Source of the DNA: CAZHON01 sp964534565
Lineage (GTDB): Bacteria; Patescibacteriota; Gracilibacteria; Peribacterales; Peribacteraceae
Assembly: GCA_964534565.1 (NCBI GenBank)
Contig: CAZHON010000001.1
Location: 186,001-250,000 of the forward strand
DNA: 64,000 nt
Direction: 5' to 3'
A program made the position numbers and the translations under genes. Within the stretch, counting starts at the first letter, position 1. Each line of letters starts with the position of its first letter. This document shows positions 48,807 through 57,434 of this stretch, piece by piece. Under the pieces are notes generated by a model, which saw nothing but the letters and a program-made list of their open reading frames with translations, was not told the origin of the DNA and ran no database searches.

Positions 48807-48987
48807 CAAGTTTATAAGGCGATACACGCGATGAAGGAGAATGTACTGCAGCTGCCCATCCGTCAGACAGGCCACCGTGTCTGCTCTTCCAGATACCAAA
48901 AACAGCAATAGCAAGCATCCCGATCGCACGTAGCCAGTAGAATTCACTGACCATACGTAGGCTTTCCCGAAAGGATCAGAAACTTGT
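48774..48987 (-). ncRNA. Candidate structured non-coding RNA, about 215 nt
   Basis: In the 308-base gap between alaS and the exported-protein gene. Minus-strand promoter: TTGCTA (49016-49021), 16 bases, TATAAT (48994-48999), start near 48987. The predicted RNA begins with CAAGTTT (48980-48986), which pairs perfectly with AAACTTG (48807-48813) directly before the terminator, a closing stem. Inside are further hairpins, e.g. CAGACA/TGTCTG and ACGTA/TACGT with CAGT/ACTG. Open frames here run through the terminator and lack conservation signals. Not recognised as 6S, SRP, tmRNA or RNase P. Confidence 0.5.
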
Positions 48988-49032
48988 ATGTATATTATAA
49001 AACTATAATAAATTATAGCAATATTCGAAGGA

Positions 49033-49048
49033 TGGCTTCAATTAGCCA
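49033..49048. repeat. TGGC-N8-GCCA palindrome, copy 6
   Basis: TGGCTTCAATTAGCCA overlapping the last codons and stop of alaS. Only copy touching a coding region. Confidence 0.75.
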
Positions 49049-50907
49049 TGAAGCGTCGCCGTCTCGATATCGGCAGGACCTCCGCTTACAATCGCTTTAA
49101 TGCGACGAACGCCCGCGGAAGAACTCTCTTCTTTCTGAATCGTGAAGCGTCCCAGCACACCCGTGTGCGACACGTGGGGGCCTCCGCAAATTTCCTTGCT
49201 GAAGACGGGTCCGTCGCCGATCTTTCCGGTTCCTGCAACTTTGGCATCGGGGTCACCCATCACATAGACCTTCACTTCACTGCCATAACGGTCATCGAAG
49301 ACGCCGATTGCTCCTTCGGCCTTTGCTCCGTCGACGGTTGTGAGGTGATAGGTGACAGGCAGGTCCGCTGCAATCGCTTCGTTCACCAATCGTTCCACTT
49401 CGGCGATTTGTTCGGGCGTCATTTTGTCCGAGTGGTTGAAGTCGAAACGCAATCGTTCTGCCGTGATGTTACTTCCTTTCTGTCCGATGTGATTTCCGAG
49501 CACCCGGTGCAATCCGGCGTTCAACAAGTGTGTTGCCGTGTGAAGCTTTGTCGTTTCGGCGCTGTTATCGGCCAATCCTCCTTTGAACTTTTGTTCTGCC
49601 CCGGCGCGGGAGAGTGCTTGGTGTTCTTCGAATGCTTTCTTGAATCCTTCTTCATCCACACGCAGGGAATTTTCCTGTGCGAGTTCCTTTGTCAGTTCGA
49701 GAGGGAAGCCGTACGTGTCGTAGAGGTGAAATGCATCGAGCCCTTGGATAAGCCCTCCGTTGGCACTCTGGGCGACTTTTGTGAAGCGCTTCAATCCTTC
49801 TTGCAGGGTCTTGGTGAACTGTTGTTCCTCAAGCGTGAGCGCAGAGACAATTGCCACGCGGCGAGCGGGGAGCAGCGGGTAGGGTCCGGTGAATTGGTTG
49901 ATCACTTCTTCGGCGATTTGTCCGCAGAAGTCGCCGGTCGCTTCGATGTTGAGTTGTCGAGCTGAGCGAATGGCACGACGGATGATGCGGCGAAGAACGT
50001 AGCCTTGATCCACATTTCCCGGCGTCACTTCGTCGGCGATCATGAATGTTGCAGCTTTGAGGTGGTCGACGATGATGCGCTGGTGACGTACCTGTTCGGG
50101 GGTGGTGATTCCTGCAGTCAGATCGGCCACTGCTTTCATGATCGGTGCCATGCGATCGGTTTCGTACACATTGCTCACTCCTTGCAGCACCGCCGCGACG
50201 CGCTCCAGCCCCATTCCCGTATCGACGTTCTGTTGCTTGAGTGGTTCGAATGTTCCGTCTTCCTTCTTGTTGTACTGCATGAACACGTCATTCCAAATCT
50301 CCATCCAGTTTGGATCATCCGTTGCTGGGTTTGAACCTGGAGGTGGCAATTCGGATTTTCCGACCCAGTAGAACATTTCGGTATCGGGACCGCAGGGTCC
50401 GGTAATGCCGGCAGGTCCCCACCAGTTTTTGGCTTTGGGAAGGAATCCGATCCGTTCTCGCTTCACCCCAAGTTTCTCCCAAATGGCAGCGGACTCTTCA
50501 TCGCGCGGGGCGTCGTTGTCGCCTTCGAAACACGTGACGGCAAATTTCTCGAGGGGAATCCCGAGGACTTTCGTGAGGAACTCAAAACTCATGGTGATGG
50601 CGCCTTCTTTAAAGTAATCGCCCAAACTCCAGTTTCCCATCATTTCGAACATCGTGAGGTGACTACTGTCTCCGACTTCATCAATGTCCTGCGTGCGGAC
50701 ACAACGCTGCGCATCACACAGTCGCTTTCCTGCCGGGTGGGGTTCACCGAGGAGGTACGGGACGAGCGGGTGCATGCCAGCCGTGGTGAAGAGCACAGTC
50801 GGGTCGTTCTCTGGTACGAGCGGCGCCCCCGGAATCACGGCATGGCCGTGGCTCTGGAAGAACGTGAGGTACGCGGTGCGAAGTTCGTCTGTGGTGAGGC
50901 GTTGCAT
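49042..50907 (-). CDS. alaS: Alanyl-tRNA synthetase, short form
   Basis: Attaches alanine to tRNA-Ala. 621 residues, against about 870 in typical bacteria: the catalytic core (FTTAGMHPLVPYLLG, GPCGPDTEMF) and the editing domain (HTATHLLNAGLH, CGGPHVSHTG) are present, but the chain stops after the editing domain, so the C-terminal coiled coil/DHHA1 part is missing. Short AlaRS forms are known in reduced genomes. An extended -10 TGC-TATTCT lies 8 bases before the ATG (50916-50924). Confidence 0.95.
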   Translation of the reverse strand: MQRLTTDELRTAYLTFFQSHGHAVIPGAPLVPENDPTVLFTTAGMHPLVPYLLGEPHPAGKRLCDAQRCVRTQDIDEVGDSSHLTMFEMMGNWSLGDYFKEGAITMSFEFLTKVLGIPLEKFAVTCFEGDNDAPRDEESAAIWEKLGVKRERIGFLPKAKNWWGPAGITGPCGPDTEMFYWVGKSELPPPGSNPATDDPNWMEIWNDVFMQYNKKEDGTFEPLKQQNVDTGMGLERVAAVLQGVSNVYETDRMAPIMKAVADLTAGITTPEQVRHQRIIVDHLKAATFMIADEVTPGNVDQGYVLRRIIRRAIRSARQLNIEATGDFCGQIAEEVINQFTGPYPLLPARRVAIVSALTLEEQQFTKTLQEGLKRFTKVAQSANGGLIQGLDAFHLYDTYGFPLELTKELAQENSLRVDEEGFKKAFEEHQALSRAGAEQKFKGGLADNSAETTKLHTATHLLNAGLHRVLGNHIGQKGSNITAERLRFDFNHSDKMTPEQIAEVERLVNEAIAADLPVTYHLTTVDGAKAEGAIGVFDDRYGSEVKVYVMGDPDAKVAGTGKIGDGPVFSKEICGGPHVSHTGVLGRFTIQKEESSSAGVRRIKAIVSGGPADIETATLHG

Positions 50908-50915
50908 GGGATTGC

Positions 50916-50924
50916 AGAATAGCA
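50916..50924 (-). promoter_or_regulatory. Extended -10 TGCTATTCT, 8 bases before alaS ATG
   Basis: Minus strand TGC-TATTCT-GCAATCCC-ATG. Divergent from the sigma-factor promoter about 50 bases away. Confidence 0.55.
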
Positions 50925-50947
50925 GTGGTTTTCCCCGTCAGGAAGCC

Positions 50948-50976
50948 TTGCATAGGGCAAAAGAACCGCGCAAAAT
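50948..50976 (+). promoter_or_regulatory. Promoter of the sigma factor gene
   Basis: TTGCAT (50948-50953), 17-base spacer, CAAAAT (50971-50976), then 8 bases to ATG 50985. The classical spacing favours this start over 50925 and gives at most a one- or two-base leader. Confidence 0.6.
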
Positions 50977-50984
50977 GCCCCGCT

Positions 50985-52685
50985 ATGTCTCTGGAAGAAG
51001 GCGACCCATCGGCCATGTGGGAAGAACTGTTCGACCGTGTTGAGGAAGAAGATGAGGAAGAAGAGGATGATTCGGAAAAAGAATCGGAGGAATCGAAAGA
51101 AGACGATGAAGGCCCGTTAGAAGAGGAACCATCGGACGAGGTTTTGGAGGAGGAAGAGATCGAGAGCGATGTCACGGAGATCGACGATGAAGAAGGTGAT
51201 GAATTGTTGGATGAATCTATCCCTCTCTCTGCGCAGACCGATGCGGTGCGCGTCTACTTGAGTCAGATGGGAGAAATTCCACGACTCTCAGCGATGGAAG
51301 AAGTGGAGGTGGCAAAAAGCATCGAAAAAGCAAAGCAACGCTACCGCATTGCTCTGCTCTCTCAGCCTTTCGTTATTACAAGAGCGATCCATCATTTAAA
51401 GAAGGCGGAGTCGGGCGTTCTTCCGTTTGATCGCGCTTTGGAGATTAGTTCTTTTGAAGGCAAGAACAACAATGTTCTTTCAGATGTGGAAGAGTCCTCG
51501 GAGGAAATGACTCCCGAAGAGTCCGCAGCTAGTACCAAAAAGAACAAATCAAAAAACGATGTTGGAAGTCCGAAGAACAAAGCCCTGCGACGATTGCCTA
51601 TCAATATCGCTTCTCTGGAAGGGATGTTTGAAAAATATGTCGTTAAAGGAGAAAATCAGGAGCACGCCACGATGCATTTAGAAAATGCTGCGCGTTTGAT
51701 TGAAGACACGCCCATTCGAGCCAAGCATTTGAAAATTTGGCAAAATGCTTTGCATCAAATATGCGCCGAAATGGAACGTTGTCAGGAAATTGTAGGAAGA
51801 AGTTTGCCTGATTCCGACGAGTATCTGGAAGCGGAAGATCGGTTGATGCGTTTGATGGAAGAAACAGGAAAGATGCCTGCTGACTTGAAAGAAGAACTGC
51901 AACACATCGATTCCTGCGAACGAACGTTGGCCATTGAAAAGAAGAAAATGTCGGAAGCGAACCTTCGTCTGGTTGTATCGATCTCCAAGAAATATCGCAA
52001 CCGAGGACTGCCTTTTTTGGATCTTATCCAAGAGGGAAATGCGGGACTCATGAAGGCAGTCGACAAGTTTGAGCATCAACGTGGTTTCAAATTTTCAACA
52101 TGCGCAACATGGTGGATTCGCCAAGCGGTAACACGTGCGATTGCCGATCAGTCCCGCACGATCCGTGCTCCGGTACATATGATCGAGACGATGTCCAAGG
52201 TGCGCAATGCCACGCGCACGTTGCTTCAGGAACTGGGACGAGAGCCGTTCATTGAGGAGATTGCGAAAGAAGCAGGACTCTCAGTTGAAGAGGCGAAAGT
52301 GGGGAAAAGCATGGCCCGCTTCCCAATGTCGTTAAGTGGCAGTACGGATGAAAATTACGAAGAGAATCAGCCAGGAGAATGGTTGGAGGATCAAAGTTCC
52401 TTCTCTCAGGAGGGGATGAAGCAAGTGGACCAGAGTGGGCTTTCCGGAAGAATTGAAGAAGTGTTACAAACACTCGACTATCGCGAGCGCGAAATTATTC
52501 GAATGCGATACGGATTGGCCGACGGCTATTCCTACACTCTCGAAGAAGTGGGCCACATTTTTAAAGTGACACGTGAACGTGTACGACAGATCGAGGCGAA
52601 GGCTGTTCGAAAATTGCAGATTCCAAGTAGAGCCGATCTACTCAGGCCTCATTTGGATGGCGAGCAAAAAAGAGATGATGACTAA
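50985..52685 (+). CDS. rpoD: Primary sigma-70 factor
   Basis: 566 residues. Very acidic N-terminal region (many D/E), region 1.2 (DAVRVYLSQMGEIPRLS), a non-conserved insertion of about 130 residues with KNKSKND, regions 2.1-2.4 (NLRLVVSISKKYRNRGLPFLDLIQEGN; FSTCATWWIRQAVTRAI), region 3, and region 4 (YTLEEVGHIFKVTRERVRQIE) by their ends. Region 2.4/4.2 residues are those that read TATAAT and TTGACA boxes, consistent with the promoters seen in the window. ATG 50985 replaces the upstream GTG at 50925. Confidence 0.93.
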   Translation: MSLEEGDPSAMWEELFDRVEEEDEEEEDDSEKESEESKEDDEGPLEEEPSDEVLEEEEIESDVTEIDDEEGDELLDESIPLSAQTDAVRVYLSQMGEIPRLSAMEEVEVAKSIEKAKQRYRIALLSQPFVITRAIHHLKKAESGVLPFDRALEISSFEGKNNNVLSDVEESSEEMTPEESAASTKKNKSKNDVGSPKNKALRRLPINIASLEGMFEKYVVKGENQEHATMHLENAARLIEDTPIRAKHLKIWQNALHQICAEMERCQEIVGRSLPDSDEYLEAEDRLMRLMEETGKMPADLKEELQHIDSCERTLAIEKKKMSEANLRLVVSISKKYRNRGLPFLDLIQEGNAGLMKAVDKFEHQRGFKFSTCATWWIRQAVTRAIADQSRTIRAPVHMIETMSKVRNATRTLLQELGREPFIEEIAKEAGLSVEEAKVGKSMARFPMSLSGSTDENYEENQPGEWLEDQSSFSQEGMKQVDQSGLSGRIEEVLQTLDYREREIIRMRYGLADGYSYTLEEVGHIFKVTRERVRQIEAKAVRKLQIPSRADLLRPHLDGEQKRDDD

Positions 52686-52686
52686 A

Positions 52687-55600
52687 CTATTTCTTCTTTC
52701 GCCTCATGTAGGCAACGCCGGTTGCGGCACCTGCTGCCATTGCGGCAAGTGAGCCCGGTCCGGTTGCCCCTACAGGAGCATGTGTAGGCAAGGTGGCGAC
52801 GAGCGGATTCAAAACGGTGGGAGACTGAGGCTGAGGTTGCTGGACCTGTGGTGTTGTTTGGACCGTGACCGGCAAATTGAAAATGTTTGTGGCAAGAATT
52901 TGTGTCGGAGTGATCGCCTGACAGGTTGTCGAACAGAGGGAGCCTGGTTGATCACTGTTTTGAGGACCGCGATCGCAGGCTTCGTACGGAGGATCGGTAA
53001 TGCCGTCTCCACAATGAGCGAGGGTGCAGTTCATGCGACACAGTCCGCCCGATGCATTGGTATTGAGTGTTCCACGATCGCACTCTTCTCCGACTTCCGT
53101 AACTCCGTTTCCGCATTGTGGCGGAAGGGCTGTTGGAACGAATGTCGGCATACTGCTTCGCATCATGATCACGAGTGTCAAATCGGAGGAAGCGGAGGAA
53201 GTCGAAGAAGAAGGGAAGAATGCGAGATCGGGAATACTGCTCTGCGAAGAGCGTGGCGCAGGAGGAGGGCCGATGATGATCGGTGTGCTCGACAGCGAAG
53301 ATGCAGGAGGGAGGAAAGACGAACTGCCACCTCCGGGGTGGAATACTTCACTAGAGGAAGAGCTGGAGACACTGCTCATCAAGGAGGAGGAACGAGAGGA
53401 GGAGAAAGATGAGGAACTCGAGGAAGATGAGAGGGAACTTGCGCTGGAGAGTGTTGATGAGACGGAAGAGACGACGCTGCTTTGAGTGGATGATGCGGGT
53501 CGGCGACACACACTGGGAGATCCGGTACAGGTCCACCCCGGTTCCGTGGTGCAGTACGCATCGCAACCGTCGTTCATCGCAAGATTGCCGTCGTCACAAT
53601 CTTCGCCCTGCAATTTCATGCCATCTCCGCAAATCGGCGAGCAGGAGCCGCCCGAACATCGATAACCCGGTTCAATTTCACAGGTGGTGGAGCAGCCGTC
53701 TCCGTTAGCATGGTTTCCGTCATCACACTTTTCTGTTCCGACTTTCATGCCGTCTCCGCAGACGGTGGAGCATGCCTGACCGGCATTCGGACAGGTGAAT
53801 CCTGGTTCAATCACACACAGTCCCGAACAGCCGTCACCGCTCAGAGGGTTTCCATCATCACATGTTTCCGGTGTTTGCTTAATGCCATTGCCACAAATGG
53901 GGGCACAAGCTGTGCCGACGTAACGACAGTCGAATCCCGGTTCCGTTTGGCAGGTGGAGGAACATCCGTCCCCCGATGATTTGTTGGAGTCATCACACTG
54001 TTCATTCCCTAACTTGATTCCGTCTCCGCAGACAATCGTGCATGGACCCGTAGCAGGACAGTTCCATCCCGGTTCTGGTTGGCAGATCGCGGAACATCCG
54101 TCATTGGCCGTTGTGTTTCCGTCATCACACAATTCCGCTCCTTTCTTCAATCCATCGCCACAAATAGTCGTACAGGATTGTCCGACGGTGGTGCAGGTAA
54201 ACCCGGGTTCGACCGCACAGATTGCGGAACATCCGTCTCCTGCAGCCGCATTTCCATCATCACATGTTTCATTTGCTTGTTTGATTGCGTCTCCACAGGC
54301 GGGCAGTGCACACAGGTTCGTACATGCATCGTTATTCACTTGGTTTCCATCGTCACATCCTTCTCCGCTTTGTGTCACTCCGTCTCCACAACCGGGCAGA
54401 CGGCAGGAGTTTGTACATGCATCGTTGTTCACCTGATTGCCGTCGTCGCAGGCTTCTCCGGTTTGTTCGATACCGTCTCCGCACACGGGATTACGGCACT
54501 GGTTCGTACAGGCATCGGTATTGTTTTGGTTGCCGTCATCGCACTGTTCCACTCCTGCTTTTACGCCATCCCCACAAACCGGAAGCCGACAGGCGTTGCT
54601 GCAGGTGTCGGTATTCGTTTGGTTACCGTCGTCACACTGTTCGCCCGATTGCGTGATGCCGTCACCGCATGCGGGAGTTTTACAGGTGTTCGTACATCCG
54701 TCCGTATTATTCGTATTGCCGTCATCGCACTGTTCCGAGCCTTGCACGATGCCATCGCCGCAGCCGGGTAATCGGCAGGAGTTCGTACACCCATCCGCAT
54801 TGTTTTGGTTTCCATCGTCACAGCCTTCTCCTGGCTGTACGAAGCCATCGCCGCACATCGCCGTGCGACAAGTGTTCGTACAGGAATCGACATTGTTCTG
54901 ATTGCCGTCATCGCATTGTTCACCAGCCTGAACGAATCCGTCACCACACGCTGCGGTGGTGCATGAGTTTGTACAGTTGTCCGTGTTGTTGCCATTGCCG
55001 TCATCGCATTGTTCACCGGAATCCTTCACGTTGTCTCCGCAACGCGGATTGAGACAGTTGGGGCGACAGGCATCGGGAGAATTCGCATTGGAAAAACCGG
55101 TATCGCACTGTTCCCATGTTTGTACGATGCTGTCACCGCATAGTTCCACCTTACATGTGCTGGAACAATGATCATTGTTGTCCGTATTCCCATCGTCGCA
55201 GCTCTCTCCAGATTCCAATTTTCCGTTTCCGCATACAGGCGGAGTTGTACATCCGGAATCGATTGCCATGTAGGTGATGGACGCATTGGTGGCTCCGCGA
55301 ACGGTGCAAGACGAGCCTGCCCCTCCGGCAATTCCTTGGCAGTTAAAGGTGAATCCGGTGGTGCTGATATTTTTTGCTTCACAAAAAATTCCCTGCGTTC
55401 CTCCGTTTGCACATGTGGGTCCTGTGGAGACATCTTTTGGAGAGATCTGCACAATGGGAGTGGTGGAGAATGCGCCACCAGGGAAGGTCACTTGTCCCTC
55501 GATGACACCAAGGCACTGTCCTTGTGCCGTTGTCGTTCCCCGGCAAGTGGTCGATGTTTGTTCTCCGTTGATTGCCCGACAAACGGACGATGGCTCTTTG

Positions 55601-57327
55601 GCGAGCCATCCTGCAAGGGCTGCAGTGTATTGGCCATTCCCTGTACAGGAACCCGCCAGGTCATTAGGGGAGCCTCCGCAGTACAAACGGAATCCATTCG
55701 TCGTAATGTTCTGTGCGTAACATGTCGATTTATCCGTCGTGCCATTGGGGCATTCTCCCGGTGCGGTATTCGAGAGTTTCTCAGGTGCAACAAGCACGAC
55801 AGGGGCTGTAGTAAATGCTCCTGCTGGAAATGTAATGTCTTTGTACGGCAAGGTGGGACAAGAACCATTGGCGCCTCCTCCGGAGCATACGGTAGCTACG
55901 CTGTGATCACTTTTTGTATTGCAAGTACTGTCAATCGCTATCCAGTCGGCCGTGGCTTGGACGTAGACATTTGCTCCACATGCATTTTTTGAAGGCGAGC
56001 CACCGCACTCCAAAATAAATCCTGTATTGGTGACACTGCCATCTTTTGGTCGACAAATTATCTTATCAACCACTCCGTCAGAACAGATCGATTGGGTTAT
56101 GTTTACCCCCGACAGGTTGTGTGGAGTGACAAGAATATGAGGGACAGTCCCCGTTGGAAAAGGGCGAGAGAATGTTATCGTTGTATTGAATGGACCACTC
56201 CCGCACAGGGGCACTCCGTTTTGTCCCCCTGGGCAAGTGGTGGTCAGGACGTTTTGCTGCGCTTCGATATGACATGCAGTTTGCTGTGAGTTCGCAATAG
56301 CGCCTGCGGACGGTTGTATATTGACGTTGGAGGTTGTGCAAAATTCTCCAAATTGCGTTCCACTTTGGTTCAAGCGCCACGACATCACTTGTGACCCTGT
56401 TGTCAGAGGAGCGATGGCGTTCACTTGGAATTGAGCGTTTTGCCCGGGAGTTACACCTGTTGCGAGAGGGACTGAAGAAACGCCCCAAGCGGTGCCGTTC
56501 GTATCGACAATTCCAAATGTACCGGGAATCCATGTCGTTGTTCCTCGGTTTTGCGCGTTCACCGTAAATGTGAATGTTTGTCCGGGTTGAACGGTCGATG
56601 GAACTCCGCTGATGGTGCATGTTGCCCAGTTGCAGTTCATGGGACCGAAGTGCAGATCATCGATCATGACACCGACTGCCTGATTTCCATCGGAAATCGT
56701 AATGCGACTAATCGGGCTGGTTGAGGTGAAGTGCACATAGTTCCAACCGTTTCCTGCATAAGGATTTTCGACAATTTGCCCCGCAGCATTAAACGCATAA
56801 ATCATCGGCTGGGTGGCGCTGAATAGTTGAAATGTAACTGTGTTTGCCGCAACGTTCGCCGTTGTGCCATCTGCGGGATTAATAAAATCGATTGTGATTC
56901 CCTTGTCTGCATATTGGTTTATTCCAGATTGTTGTGCGCCAACCCATGTACCAAGATACGGTCCTCCGGACGCGCTGTTCGTGCCGTTTCCCGTCGTTCC
57001 GTTATATGGATTTGTTGCTGCAATGTAGACTGGGTATGTTCCGCGCGCAGTAAATTTTACTCCGGCATTTGAAAATGCTTGGTGTGTGGAATCAAACACA
57101 TATCCCGCAGGAAGAGTCGGAGGCATGGAAGGTGCCGGTGCAGCCGTCAATCCTCCTTCGGCAAAGGTGAGGTTCACTGCACTTCCTCCGCAGGCGAACG
57201 TGGGGATCACTTGGCCTGAAAGTCTGCTTGCGCGCAGAGCGATGGCAACTCCTCCTGCAAGAATCAGTAGAAAAGCGCTTTGGGCCAACGTTCGTCGTGT
57301 CATGCCTATGGTCGTTATTCTAGCCAT
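52687..57327 (-). CDS. Giant surface protein: NBR1-like Ig, lectin-like repeats, 18 DUF4215 Cys repeats
   Basis: About 1546 residues. Signal peptide (MTRRTLAQSAFLLILAGG region), a beta domain, an NBR1-type Ig domain (GTTTWIPGTFGI to SWRLNQSGTQFG), three H-type-lectin-like units each ending in a Cys-rich CGGSP or CQG motif, then 16 contiguous DUF4215 repeats (CGDGxxxxGEQCDDGNxxNxDxCTNxC), a Ser-rich stalk, two more repeats, and a C-terminal tail TGPGSLAAMAAGAATGVAYMRRKKK described by its ends. Exported, disulfide- or Ca-stabilised cell-surface filament or adhesin. Start at 57327 or 57303. Confidence 0.85.
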   Translation of the reverse strand: MARITTIGMTRRTLAQSAFLLILAGGVAIALRASRLSGQVIPTFACGGSAVNLTFAEGGLTAAPAPSMPPTLPAGYVFDSTHQAFSNAGVKFTARGTYPVYIAATNPYNGTTGNGTNSASGGPYLGTWVGAQQSGINQYADKGITIDFINPADGTTANVAANTVTFQLFSATQPMIYAFNAAGQIVENPYAGNGWNYVHFTSTSPISRITISDGNQAVGVMIDDLHFGPMNCNWATCTISGVPSTVQPGQTFTFTVNAQNRGTTTWIPGTFGIVDTNGTAWGVSSVPLATGVTPGQNAQFQVNAIAPLTTGSQVMSWRLNQSGTQFGEFCTTSNVNIQPSAGAIANSQQTACHIEAQQNVLTTTCPGGQNGVPLCGSGPFNTTITFSRPFPTGTVPHILVTPHNLSGVNITQSICSDGVVDKIICRPKDGSVTNTGFILECGGSPSKNACGANVYVQATADWIAIDSTCNTKSDHSVATVCSGGGANGSCPTLPYKDITFPAGAFTTAPVVLVAPEKLSNTAPGECPNGTTDKSTCYAQNITTNGFRLYCGGSPNDLAGSCTGNGQYTAALAGWLAKEPSSVCRAINGEQTSTTCRGTTTAQGQCLGVIEGQVTFPGGAFSTTPIVQISPKDVSTGPTCANGGTQGIFCEAKNISTTGFTFNCQGIAGGAGSSCTVRGATNASITYMAIDSGCTTPPVCGNGKLESGESCDDGNTDNNDHCSSTCKVELCGDSIVQTWEQCDTGFSNANSPDACRPNCLNPRCGDNVKDSGEQCDDGNGNNTDNCTNSCTTAACGDGFVQAGEQCDDGNQNNVDSCTNTCRTAMCGDGFVQPGEGCDDGNQNNADGCTNSCRLPGCGDGIVQGSEQCDDGNTNNTDGCTNTCKTPACGDGITQSGEQCDDGNQTNTDTCSNACRLPVCGDGVKAGVEQCDDGNQNNTDACTNQCRNPVCGDGIEQTGEACDDGNQVNNDACTNSCRLPGCGDGVTQSGEGCDDGNQVNNDACTNLCALPACGDAIKQANETCDDGNAAAGDGCSAICAVEPGFTCTTVGQSCTTICGDGLKKGAELCDDGNTTANDGCSAICQPEPGWNCPATGPCTIVCGDGIKLGNEQCDDSNKSSGDGCSSTCQTEPGFDCRYVGTACAPICGNGIKQTPETCDDGNPLSGDGCSGLCVIEPGFTCPNAGQACSTVCGDGMKVGTEKCDDGNHANGDGCSTTCEIEPGYRCSGGSCSPICGDGMKLQGEDCDDGNLAMNDGCDAYCTTEPGWTCTGSPSVCRRPASSTQSSVVSSVSSTLSSASSLSSSSSSSSFSSSRSSSLMSSVSSSSSSEVFHPGGGSSSFLPPASSLSSTPIIIGPPPAPRSSQSSIPDLAFFPSSSTSSASSDLTLVIMMRSSMPTFVPTALPPQCGNGVTEVGEECDRGTLNTNASGGLCRMNCTLAHCGDGITDPPYEACDRGPQNSDQPGSLCSTTCQAITPTQILATNIFNLPVTVQTTPQVQQPQPQSPTVLNPLVATLPTHAPVGATGPGSLAAMAAGAATGVAYMRRKKK

Positions 57328-57387
57328 AAAAACGCTTCGAGACACCAGAATTTTGGTGCAAAACATAGGAAATGACGACTCTTTATT

Positions 57388-57416
57388 TTGTAAAATACTG
57401 AAAAATCTGCTATAAT
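57388..57416 (+). promoter_or_regulatory. Promoter of the sensor kinase operon
   Basis: TTGTAA (57388-57393), 17 bases, TATAAT (57411-57416) with a TGC extension. ATG 57435 follows 18 bases later, so this mRNA has a short leader, unlike many others here. Confidence 0.75.
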
Positions 57417-57434
57417 AACCAGAAAACACAAATT

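Noticed and set aside
48724..48954. Minus-strand frame of 76 residues with a hydrophobic start
   Set aside because: It runs through the strong terminator at 48774-48806 and into the next gene; the structured-RNA reading explains the region better.
48807..48987. 6S, SRP, tmRNA or RNase P RNA
   Set aside because: The closing stem fits a stable RNA, but none of the conserved sequences of these families was found by eye.
53500..55300. Short regularly spaced repeats that could be mistaken for a CRISPR array
   Set aside because: The repeats are in frame and encode DUF4215 Cys repeats of a surface protein; units vary as protein repeats do and there are no cas genes.
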